Positions 22,151 through 33,049 of a stretch of 64,000 nt of DNA are shown piece by piece. The notes below the pieces were generated by a model. That model did no database searches, was not told the DNA's origin, and worked only from the letters and a program-made list of their open reading frames with translations. Source of the stretch: Theocolax elegans (Eukaryota > Arthropoda > Insecta > Hymenoptera > Cerocephalidae); assembly GCA_026168455.1 (NCBI GenBank), contig CM047426.1, forward strand, positions 70,273,986 to 70,337,985. Reading direction: 5' to 3'. The first letter of the stretch is position 1. Every line of letters starts with the position of its first letter. The position numbers were made by a program, and so were the translations under genes.

Positions 22151-23010
22151 AGTGCTACAAATAAACCTAAACCATCGTGATGTGGCCTAGGATCTGCTGC
22201 CACAGTTGGTCAAAGAAGAGCCGGCTGATATTGTTATCGTCAATGAGGAGTACAGGGATCCCACAGAATCGAATTGGGTGAGTGAAGCCACTGGCAGAGC
22301 GGCTATCTTGGTATGTGGAAATCTACATGTATCCGGAAAAACGGGCGCTCCGCTCCCAAATTTTACCTGGATGGTGGTGGCGGATTTGCGAATATACAGT
22401 TGCTTCCTCCCACCCAGTGACAACATCAGCGACTTCCTGGGATCCCTTGATGCCATCGTCACCAGTGCGAGGTCCTCTCGATCGCCAATAGTCATTGGAG
22501 GGGATTTTAATGCTTGGACGACAGAGTGGGGCAGTACGAAAACCAACACTCGTGGTCGTACACTCCTCGAGGCCTTTACAATATTGGAGTTGGAGATTGC
22601 TAACACCGGAACGACTCCCACTTTTACCAAGGCGGGCAAGGGTGGGGGGGGGGGGGTCGTCTATAATAGATCTAACTTTCATCGATCCGAGATTAATGAA
22701 GGGACATGGAAAGTTAGCGTACCAGCTCCAAACGAGGTCTAATAGGACATCAGGTAACGGAACAAAAGCTTCCATTATAAGAGATGGGTACCGTCTACCT
22801 TTGACCGGGAAATGTTCCTCTGCTCCATAGCAGAAGTTGCTGTCAAAGGAACACCGGAAGATCGAGCCGTGGAACTCACATGTGCCATAACAGCGGCTTG
22901 CGATGTCTCTATGGCCGGGAAATCCATACCCCGTGGCCATCCACACCGGTGCTACCGAAATCGAATAGGTATTGCGCGGGGCGAGCACGGGAGCAGCCCC
23001 TGCTTGCCGC
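22143..23010 (+). pseudogene. R1-type LINE ORF2, endonuclease part only
   Basis: Starts MVRVLQINLNHRD, overlapping the ORF1 end by 8 bp, with a stop at about 22188. The apurinic-like endonuclease continues with VNEEYRDP and IVIGGDFNAW. A frameshift follows at the G-run near 22649-22658 (then IIDLTFIDPRL in another frame). Conserved spacer sequence reaches about 23000. The reverse transcriptase is missing, so this is a dead fragment. Confidence 0.82.
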
Positions 23011-23059
23011 GTATATACCACGCGACCAGGAGAACGCCCCGTTACACATTGTCGGGCAC

Positions 23060-23337
23060 CTCCGTGTAAACTATTGAATAAATGCCTATTTATTTTGTTT
23101 TAACTTAACGGCCGCGTTATTTTAATTATAAATTAGCCCGCAATCAACCTTCCGATTTCCGATTTTCCCGCCACGTGTGTCGGTATAGAGGATATCGTCC
23201 AATCTCCGCTACCGTGTCCCAACGGGTTAATTTATCAACCCACGGCGACGATTAAGACGCGTTCTTCGGGCCGTCGTCCCTGTATAAAATTAATAAATAA
23301 ATTGTAACTGGTATTAGGACAAAATACCACGTTTCAA
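23060..23337 (+). mobile_element. Possible LTR 3'-end fragment
   Basis: The layout AATAAATG, GGCCCGCAA-like GC patches and the end ATACCACGTTTCA resembles the last 300 bp of the LTR at 41341-42384, which ends ATACCACGTCACA. No partner LTR or target duplication is seen. Confidence 0.35.
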
Positions 23338-23991
23338 TATATAGCATACCTTTACAAAATCTACAAAAATGTACAGTTTGTTTTCCTAATTTCCAATAAA
23401 TTACATATACTTAAATAGTACTTTAAGTACTCGCACGAATTGAAAATTATCTTTTATACATATGCCGAACAATATGTTTTAAGTATTCTTTGACAATAAG
23501 TCTGCATGTATAATCAAAAGTAAAAAAAATAAGAAAATAGGCGCTTTCTTTTATTAATAATAATCAAATTGTGTGCTGAGTTTGAAACTAAAATATTATT
23601 GTGTTTCCGAAAAATGTCTTACATACTTATAGTCTTAAATATTTTTGGAAAGGGATTTCTCAAAAACACAATAATATTTTTCTTGATGTTCTGGTCGAAA
23701 GTACGTAGTTTCGCCACTATTTTCGATGGCGAAAGAATAAAATTTAGCAACTGGTATTTCTTTCGCTACGCGTGCTATTAGCTGGTAACTAAGCACCTGC
23801 ACACACTTTTAATGCACTTGACATCTCATTCAAATGTAAGAACCCTCAATTTCCGAAATAAATCAAATATTATTTAATAAAATTAACTTATCCTAATCTC
23901 ATGAATCTGAAGATAAGTATTAAATATATATAAATGCAAGTTTACGCACTCAAAAAACACGAATGATAATTTATAAAAATCGTCTATACTG
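23338..23991. other. AT-rich interval without recognised gene
   Basis: Contains only short ORFs (for example 23569-23781) with low-complexity composition. I see no family signature. Confidence 0.5.
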
Positions 23992-25493
23992 TGTGACATG
24001 GCAGTTTGTAATGCATGTCACTTATAGAGTATATTCGTTGGTTATAAGAAAGCATTCCAAAGTCCCGTGGCTTATAAGGAATAAAGAAGCGTTCTCTCGG
24101 AATCTAGCTAAGCCAGACCGTGAGGAAAGAGCTCAGACTTTTAGTTATTGACATGCGTAGTTAATTCCTTTGAAAACCTTGCAGCTCCTTAAAAATTCTT
24201 TTAGCACTTTGGTAGTCCTTCTAGCTCTTTGAAAGCCTAGCTTTGAAGATGATGACCAGCTATGTATAACGCCGAGCTGTACCAAGTCCGTATATTATTG
24301 TACTCGAGCTTCTACCAGTAAGCCGCACTTAAGAGGACGTCGAAGCTAGCATTTTTACCATCAGAGTAACTCTACCTAATGGCACATATTCGCAATTACA
24401 GTTTCACACTATTCTTCGCTATTTGCCGCTGGATTTCAATGAAATTTGCACAGGATATATAAAATGATGCAGAGAATTGGGCTGTGCATCGAAAAGTGGC
24501 GAAAATTGAAAGAAAAACCTTTCTGATTAGTCTAAAACTGCTAACCCCAACATCGATGCACCCATACAGCGCCACCTCTTGGGGAATATCCTTACTACAT
24601 ACGTATAACGTACGCGGTTGGGGTTAGCAGTTTTAGACTAATCAGAAAGGTTTTTCTTTTAATTTTCGCCGCTTTTCGATGCACAGCCCAATTCTCTGCA
24701 TCATTTTATATATCCTGTACAAATTTCATTGAAATCCAGCGGCAAATAACGAAGAATAGTGTGAAACTGTAATTGCGAATATGTGCCATTAGGTAGAGTT
24801 ACTCTGATGGTAAAAATGCTAGCTTCGACGTCCTCTTAAAATAGATATTAAAAACAAGGACAAATTCGACATTAATTTGAGTTTGATATAAGGAACAATT
24901 ACCGCTTGTTTGGTTTTCAAGCTGTTCCTGTATACGTTATTAATGTCGAGCTTCCAGAATGGCATGTTGATTATAAGGTGCGAGAAGGAGAGAGAGAGAA
25001 AGAGAGAAGTGGCGCTATACACACAGTATACGCGCGTCGGATCGGCCGAGTCAAGCGGACGAGATGGGACTGTTGTGTCAAGCGCATGCGCGCGGACTCG
25101 CTGCTCGGCTCAACACGATGAACTCGGTGATTCCGAGTCGGGCCGTTGAACGATAACGTTCGAGATAGAATTTATTTAACGAGAGTGATTAATTTGTATT
25201 AATTGTTTATTTGTTATTTCGAGCTTCCGAAGGTGAGGATTCCTGTCTTTTTATCCTGTTTCTCCAGCTTCCCGTGTAAGCTGTGGAGTTGTGCGTGTGT
25301 GTGCGGTAATCGCGATTTTGTGTTATTAGAACAAATTTGCCGCGAGAACGCGGCTGGCCACCGTGACTAGTTTGTTCATTTAGTTATTGTATTATTATTT
25401 TATTAGTGTTAAATTCTCTAGCTACGAATAAAAAGTGTTGTTTATTTTATTGTATGGGAGCCGTTCACCCTGATCCCCAGTGAACGTGTTTCA
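23992..25493 (+). mobile_element. Solo LTR, family C, with nested TTAA foldback element
   Basis: Begins TGTGACATGGCAG with the inverted partner CTGC-ATGTCAC (hairpin start) and ends GTGAACGTGTTTCA. Near the end is the stem-loop GTTCAC ... GTGAAC around CCTGATCCCCA. No retroelement interior follows, so it is solo. Flanking 4-mers ACTG/ACTA match at three of four positions. Without the insertion it is about 1.0 kb. A close relative lies at 33050-35163. Confidence 0.75.
24333..24835. mobile_element. 503-bp foldback MITE with TTAA target duplication (piggyBac-type)
   Basis: Two arms of about 225 bp are near-perfect inverted repeats, starting GAGGACGTCGAAGCTAGC and ending with its complement, around a short centre near 24590. 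Flanks are TTAA (24329-24332) and TTAA (24836-24839). The sister LTR at 34501-34520 has the uninterrupted sequence CCGCACTTAAAATAGAT, the empty site, which proves the boundaries and the TTAA duplication. It has no coding capacity. Confidence 0.95.
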
Positions 25494-25913
25494 ACTATAC
25501 GGCAAAGAAAAAATTTACCATGCGAGCAAATTACCGACTGAGATTTATAAGTATTTATCATTTATATCTTAATATTCGTTTAATTTGTAATTAAAAATGC
25601 AAGAGCGATATGCACCTATAATAGAATCTTCATTTCTATAAACTTTCAATGTGATTTATATTATCATCTAAAAATTCAAAAAAAAACTTTTCTCAATATA
25701 ATAAATGAATTTTACTGAAATAACGCAACTAAAAAAATCATAATCATGATTTTTATTAAAACTACACGTAACATAACAAGTCACTTTGACAGTCTTATAC
25801 TTGTTCTTTTTTATATTTTACTTTGACATTTAAAATATTGCTCGTGATATTTTCGATGCCCGCCATCACGACCAGCATCACTCGCTTCGTTCGTACCGCA
25901 AATGTCGCGGCGG
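25494..25913. other. AT-rich spacer
   Basis: No coding or repeat signature recognised. Confidence 0.5.
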
Positions 25914-26896
25914 GCCCCAAGTGAAAAAATTGAATACAGAATGTATACAAAATGTATCCAAATAGTTTTACACAAATTGTATCAAAAAATGATTCTATAG
26001 AATTTGATGAAAACTGTATACAAAGAGTAAAGAAATTTCTTTTTTTTATTTTTGTATAAATAAAAATTCATGCATATTAAAAATCGAAAATAAATTTTGC
26101 GTTTGGAAACAGTTCTCGCACTGCCCTGGTGAACGAGAAAAATATTAGAGGTTATGGACATCAAAACCATCGATGATGAGAAGATCAACGCGACAAAGAA
26201 TTGCTGCTGCCACTGACACCAACAATTTGATGAAGCTGCCAACAGCTTTTTCATAATCGCGATTTGACGAAAATGTCCGTTCGTCATTTCGTTGCATCCA
26301 ACGGACTCTTCAACATCGACTTGTTCATCCTGAAGGTTAGACAGGGTCGGACCGAATGTTTTGTTCTTTGGTTGTCAAGTGAATGTTCAATTTTCTTTTT
26401 CGGTTGCTAATAAAAAAGTTGAAAATCAACTTGACAACCAAAGAACAAAACATTCGGTCCGACCCTGTCTAACCTTCAGGATGAACAAGACGATGTTGAA
26501 GAGTCCGTTGGATGCAACGAAATGACGAACGGACATTTTCGTCAAATCGCGATTATGAAAAAGCTGTTGGCAGCTTCATCAAATTGTTGGTGTCAGTGGC
26601 AGCAGCAATTCTTTGTCGCGTTGATCTTCTCATCATCGATGGTTTTGATGCCCATAACCTCTAATATTTTTCTCGTTCACCAGGGCAGTGCGAGAGCTGT
26701 TTCCAAACGCTCAATTTATTTTCTATTTTTAATATGCAAGACTTTTTATTTATAAAAAAATAAGAAAAAAGAAATTTCTTTACTCTTTGTATACAGTTTT
26801 TATCAAATTGTATAGAATCATTTTTTGATACAATTTGTATAAAACTATTTGGATACAATTTGCATACATTCTGTATTAAATTTTTTCACTTGGGGC
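25914..26896. mobile_element. 983-bp foldback element with 467-bp arms
   Basis: Arms 25914-26380 and 26429-26896 are inverted copies around a 48-bp centre, with termini GCCCCAAGTGAAAAAAT. The mirror ORFs 25982-26287 and 26522-26755 are the same arm read twice and are not genes. A TSD is not clear. A CCCAAGTGAAAAAAG end at about 28309 could be a related terminus. Confidence 0.88.
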
Positions 26897-27606
26897 ATTG
26901 AAACCAACCACTCGAAATCATCGTTCAAATCGAGATTAGGATATTTTAAAGGTCGGGATAATGTGCAAGAAGCTTAGCGCAATTTTTTTGTACTTATCAT
27001 TATTGATGCAAACTAAAAAAGTTCTTTTGATCGGGCATCAAGAAAAATAGTATACGGCACTTGGGACGAATTTTGTTGGCCTTCCACTGCCTAATGTGAC
27101 ACCCTCGGTTTCGCCTCGGGTGCCAACTTCACGCTGTGGCGAAACTTTAACTTTCGTCACTTGTACCGTAATGTACTATTATTCTGAAATTTAGCACAGA
27201 GTTATATTATGGATAAGCAGAAGCGCCTCTTCTCATAATTTTGCACATACTGATTTTTATTAATTAATAAAAACAAATTGAGTATAAGAGATTATATACG
27301 ATTATGTAAAAACATTATACAAACAAGTATTTCGAGGAAAGCAAAATGATAATCATAAACTATTGATTACATAATTAGATTTTTTTATTAATACTTTTAT
27401 TTCTAAAAATTATTAATTGAATTTTTAAGAACTGTCAGTTTGTATATAATTTGTAAATACTTTCTATTTTATTTTTCAGATATTTCTAATGAATGATTCC
27501 AGCTGATGAATTTTGTTTTAATTTCTGCTTAAATTGAGTGCACTAATTCAAAATGTAATTGGTGTATATAATATTAAAATTATTATTACATTTTAATAAA
27601 AAAAAC
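26897..27606. other. AT-rich interval
   Basis: A short GC patch at 27090-27140 (GACACCCTCGGTTTCGCCTCGGGTG) forms a local hairpin. I see no gene. Confidence 0.45.
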
Positions 27607-27608
27607 CT

Positions 27609-28082
27609 ACAGAACCAACCATAAATTTAGGATCAATTGTAAATTTTCCATTTGAATGTGTATATTTTATCTAATGTATAACAATTCATTAATTTTAAAG
27701 AAAATAATTTTAAAAAAGCAAAATACAGGTATGTTCTTCATCTTTAAGATGATATCACTCAGAATTACCTAAATTAATTTTCGAAAAAACTGAAATTGAT
27801 TAAACATTACTTTCCTATTTTAGAAAAAACTTTACATTATTTCAAATGGGTCGGGGTTCGAAATTTTGTTCCAAAATTGTCCCATTATCTACATTGTTTT
27901 CAATATTGAATACTAGTAATTTTGAATAATATCAGTTGAAAAATAAAGGAATATACTGCATTATGCCTTTTTTATTATTTTACGATATTTTCTTCGAAAG
28001 TTGTGGAATTTTAAACATTAGATAAAATAAACACATTAAAATGGAAAATTTACAATTTATCCTAAATTCATGGTCGGTACTG
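27609..28082. mobile_element. 474-bp TA-flanked inverted-repeat element (mariner-type MITE)
   Basis: About 70-bp terminal inverted repeats: CAGAACCAACCATAAATTTA at the left and the complement of CAGTACCGACCATGAATTTA at the right, each flanked by TA (27607-27608, 28083-28084). No ORF inside. Confidence 0.8.
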
Positions 28083-28492
28083 TATATGTGAATTTAATGC
28101 ACTGGTACACATTCTGTTTATGATTTTAATATTTCTAAATTAAATCGTTAGTATATGATGGATTCTAAATCAGATATAGATATTGAATATTAATTTTTTG
28201 ACAATTTTGGTTTTGCTCTCATTTAGAATATGTTAGTCTAAAGGCTCAAATTAGCATAGTAATTTTCATCAAAATATTGAAGCAATACTTTTAATACATT
28301 ATATTACTACCCAAGTGAAAAAAGCATACAAACTTAATAAAAAATATATAAAATTCAAATTATATAATTTATGAGCAGACTTTATAAAAAAAAGGCCTTA
28401 TATAGACTGCATAGAAAGTTTATATAAAATATATGATGGGAATTCCTCTACATGCATTTTACACAAAAAAAATATAAAAAATATATTTAAAG

Positions 28493-29894
28493 TGTGACAA
28501 TCTGCTCTGCACATGTCAAGAGCGAGCGACAGAACCCCTGGCGAACACCTACCTACCCGTATAAGCTAGACGAGTCCCTAGCTACACCTACCTACCCATA
28601 TACTTTTCCCTAGCTACCTACCCGCACATCAACTACGCCCTGCCTACCCTCACATACTAAATACCCTTTCCCAAGCACAGTACACAACACTGAGGTGGTC
28701 CTGGCGATGAGGACCTTGGGCGAGCTCAGATTATCAGGTGGGCTCCTCTGAGTCTGATACTGCAAACAGGATATTCAAGGGAGGCGACCACCAGGAAGCC
28801 TCCAGGACTCTCCGAAGCCTCATAGTATAGCAGTCAAGGCGATGAGGTAGTATTCTGGCAGGAAGCAGAAGAACCTCCAACTCCAAGTAAGATACAGCTG
28901 TAAACAAGATACTTAATAAGAACAAATACGCAGTAAGAGGGTAAGGAGCAAGGAAGAGGATAAATAGCCATAGCCAAGAAGACAAAAGACAAGGAAATAT
29001 ATGTACAGCTGTATATAATCACTACAGCTAGGAACATCATAGGGTAAATTGAGGTTAGGTTGCTGTACACAAACAACGTGTACAGCCGATCTCCCGGATA
29101 ATCACGCATACAAATACACATATGTGCGTAAACCTCACGACCAAATACCTACCTAGAGCCGTAGACGGAGCGGCTATCCATCAGCGAGGTTCGTACCTGA
29201 AACTCATGCCGTACCAATTTGATGAATGCAGTTAATCAGGAACGAATGATTAGTTACCTGAGAAGAGGTTGTACCGCATCTCCGAGACGGCAGCAGCACC
29301 AGGTCATCATCACCATACAGCTGAGTTATACAGATACAGCCTGAATACAGCAGCACTCGACTCGCTCACGAGACGCGAGATCGAGGTGCCGCGCACGAGT
29401 ACGTACTGCGCAGGCGCGCGGTACGAAGACGGAGCTCTCGAGCACGCCGAGGCAGAGCTCTACGGACGGTCGACTCGACTACACGGAAAGCAGCCATAGC
29501 GAGTGTGACTTGTGTGCGAGAGAAAGCGAGAGAAGTAGAGAGAGAGAGAGATAGAGATTAGCAGCTCCCGACCAAGTGTCAAGGATATTCCGCAAAGATT
29601 GGTGTGAATTTAACTATCTCTGCTGACGGTACCGCCGTGTACCGCATAAGGTGCGTGCGAGCATCCCGTCCGTCCCATCCTTCCCCTTCCTCTCCCCTAC
29701 AGCGAACCGGGATTGTAACAGCGGAGCACAGCTCCAAGTAATTAGCGATAACCCGCGAGTTATCGGATTAGTTGTCGCGTAATAACGCGGCTGGCGCCCA
29801 CCCCATAGTTATATCTTATGATAAATACCTATTTTATTTATATTAATTGCTGACCCTCATTAACCTGCACCCTGATCCCCAGTGCAGCGTTACA
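28493..29894 (+). mobile_element. Solo LTR, family B (1402 bp)
   Basis: Starts TGTGACAATC and ends GCAGCGTTACA, flanked by the 4-bp duplication AAAG (28489-28492 and 29895-29898). It has the conserved terminal stem-loop CTGCAC ... GTGCAG around CCTGATCCCCA (about 29867-29888). No interior sequence is attached. ORFs such as 28734-28985, 28834-29121 and 29269-29499 are LTR sequence. Confidence 0.88.
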
Positions 29895-30274
29895 AAAGAT
29901 GTAACAAATACTTTATTTTTTTATTGTAATCAGGTATTGTACATATATAATTATTTACAAATAAAACTATTTCATTTACAAGAGTCAGAGGAACAGCATA
30001 ATAACAATAAGTCTTATTATTACAAAAACTGAATCGTTTATACTTAAAAAAAATTGTACTTCACCGTACTGAGATTTGTTATTCCAAGAGACTATAGAAT
30101 TTGTGCGTTTTTTTTGTCGCTTTTAAATCTTTGAAGAAATAATATGTTGTACTTTTCTAGCTCTAGCAAAAGTAATAATTGTATAATTATCGCGAGATAT
30201 ACCTAAATCCCTTATTAAATTAACATTTTGCAGAACCTCAATTTCATCCATATTTAATTTATACTTTATTGGTT

Positions 30275-32003
30275 TACCTATATTACTGTTGTAGCATTTT
30301 CTTCAGTTATCTCTAAAGTTCTTATATTTAATACATTTTTTAAAATATGGAAAGCATTAAACATTTTTAACGTATTTATAATCTCCATATCAACTTTGTT
30401 GGGTCCACGATTGATTTGTTTATAAATCCTATCGCATCTTCGAATGTAAACGCTGTCCATGTCTACAAGGGTCCCCACATTCTAACACATTCGGCCATAT
30501 GAATTAATTGACGAACATTAAAGCTACACTTTTCTAATCCGTAGAGTGTTTTTACTTGTCTTGAAAATGCAGATAATAAAAATTCCGCTGCTTGTTGCAA
30601 CTAATTTTATCTTGTAGTAAAATTCGTGTTCCATATACTGACAAAAGATAATGTATAATGTATGTAATTTATCTTTTAAAATTAGCGGAAAATAAAAAAG
30701 AAGTAAATCTCTGATTTCTGAAGCTTTATAATATTTTAAATTTTTTAAAGGGGGTGGAAATCGAACAATAAAGTCAGGTGAAGAGATTTTTTTAAGAGTG
30801 TTGTCAATCTCGATTCTTGCTGCTTTGTATATATAAAATAGTTTTTTATTATTTTTTCCATCAAACCAGAGATTAAAAAGCATTCTCGCAACTCCTAGCA
30901 ATACTGCATGCATATAATCTGTGACGAAGGATGAAGCACAATCAAAGCAGGGTATGAGTGCGACAATTGAAAGTCCTTTTTCTCTCATTACATGTACAAG
31001 GCCATTAGTAATGGTGATAGTAGTTTGAGTTAAGATACTTTCGTTGGTCCTAAGAAGAGGATCATCTTGTAAAACGAGGTATACTTGTGTATGACCCATA
31101 CCTGTAAAGCAACGAAATTTGGGTTGTTCACACAATGTGCAGCCATATTCACCATCGAATTGCATCAAATTTTGCACAGTAGCTTGAGCAGGATAGTCTA
31201 AAGTAGCGATCGGTGCTATGACAATACTACGCTGCATTTTATTCTCTATTTTATCATACCGTTCAATTCCATTTTCATATAAGTATTTTAAACAATCTAC
31301 AAATTGCCTTAGAAATGAATTCATTGCTGGTTTTATACCATTGCTGTAATAAATTCCAACTAAATATTGATAAGATCTTCTTTTTTTGGGAGGAATATTT
31401 AAAACTTTTACTTGCACCGGCCATATCTGTGCATTTGATGATTTTGAAACTGGCGCTCCATCAGTGTTCCATATTAAACATACATCTAAACTATCTTGAA
31501 GTTTTTTTTTGCTTAAATTTCTTATATTTCATAGCTGACGTGAAATCGCAAATTATGTTTTCATCTACATTTTCATTTTGTTTATTGTGCAGATTTATTA
31601 CATTTTTTAAATATCTAACCTGAAATGCATCTTTTGAAAGATTTTTAAGGTCATATTCAATAAAAAAAGTTGGGTATTTTTGAATTGTTGTAATTGGTTT
31701 ATCAGGACAAAAAGGACCTAAATAAAAAGAACAGTTTTCGCATATTTGCGATGCTTTTTAATTAAATAATAAGAAGGTAATAATGATTCTAATAATTTTA
31801 AAAGTTGATATTTAGTTTTGCAGAGGTTGTTCGGTTTTGGTAAAAAAAAAATTCAAAAGCTGCAACAAATTAGTAAAACATTTTTTTGTTAATCCATTTG
31901 AAAAAAAGAAACTTAAAATTTCATGCAATACTTCGGGAACTGTGATCAATGACGATTCATACAATTTTTCATCCGTCCAATCCAATGAATTTTCAAAATC
32001 CAT
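30275..32003 (-). pseudogene. CACTA/Tnp2-like transposase relic
   Basis: Minus-strand blocks in the order of a Tnp2-type transposase. N-terminal LYESSLITVPEVLHEIL...LLQLLNFFF (32003-31812), then a Cys-containing block near 31750-31690. The main block (31417-30524) has LVGIYYSNGIKPAMNSFLRQ, FDGEYGCTLCEQP and SFVTDYMHAVLLGVARML, the hallmark region of this transposase family. Last comes GPL.T...FEDAIGFINK near 30478-30390. Several frameshifts separate the blocks. I found no terminal inverted repeats, so the element ends are unknown. The exact superfamily name is inferred from remembered motifs. Confidence 0.7.
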
Positions 32004-33049
32004 AAAAACGTCCGACTAATGAAGATCTTGAAGACATAGGTGAATTTATTACCAATAAAACATCATTATCTTCATTGGATAATAGCTACATAAAAATGAA
32101 TGATTATAATATTTACTTTTATATTGTTATTTTAAGTATATCCTATTTTATAAATGATTATTAATAAAATTATTTTTTTTTTAGATATCTATAAGATTTA
32201 TTAGATTTATTTGATTTAATTATTTATTTGATTTAAAAGGCTTGACAGTTTTTAAAGTACGTAAAATTATCGAAACAATGAATTTAATTATAATATTTTC
32301 CAGTTATAAACTAGTTTATAACCTTAATGTATTCTACGTACTTCAATTTCTTCGCTTTCTTGTGGCGTGTATAATAATAACTCGTTTTCAGCACGTAAGT
32401 TTTGTTCATGTTCAATCATATTTTCAAGTGTATTTTTGTTTTGTGCATTCCATCTACGTAAAGTCCTATCCGGAATTTTCGTCACCTATTGCAATAAACA
32501 TTTACTTTACTACATGTTCGATGTAACACCAAATTTTTTAAATTATAAATTAAAAAACATAGTATATTTTAACTTACATTATTATTTACAAATGTTTTAT
32601 ATTTTTTCGGTCTCATGTTTAAAGTTGTCAATATTCGAACGACACAGATTTTTCATGCGTTATGTATATATCACCATAAATACTTCAATTGTTAAACAAA
32701 CTTTCTTTTCAGTCATAAAGACGTATCAGAATTTTCGGATATACAATTAGATAAAATATATTTCTATTATATACGTATGTGCATTTTAAAAATAAACACA
32801 ATGCAATATTTAATAGCATGCGAATCCCAATCGCAAGCTTGACGGGAGACCTTTGCCTAGCTTGTATGGGAGCGGCAAGGTAGGGAGAGAGTAGCTTGCG
32901 CCGCGTATCGCGGGCAGCGAGAATCCCTCCCGAACAGCGAACGGGAATGCGGCGATAAAATTACTGTTATTTTATTTGAGTTCGAGAGCGCAGTATATTT
33001 ATTTTGCTCTCCTCCCCTCCCTGACCCACGCATATATTATTATATAATA
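32004..33049. other. AT-rich interval with a GC patch
   Basis: Short ORFs at 32242-32750 are low-complexity Phe/Ile/Tyr-rich and look non-coding. The patch at 32830-32960 is GC-rich and contains inverted CGGGAGAC/GCTCCC-like pieces. No gene assigned. Confidence 0.45.

Noticed and set aside
26522..26755. ORF MTNGHFRQIAIMKKLLAASS repeated at 25982-26287 in mirror
   Set aside because: The two ORFs are the same arm of a foldback element read on both sides, with no family match.
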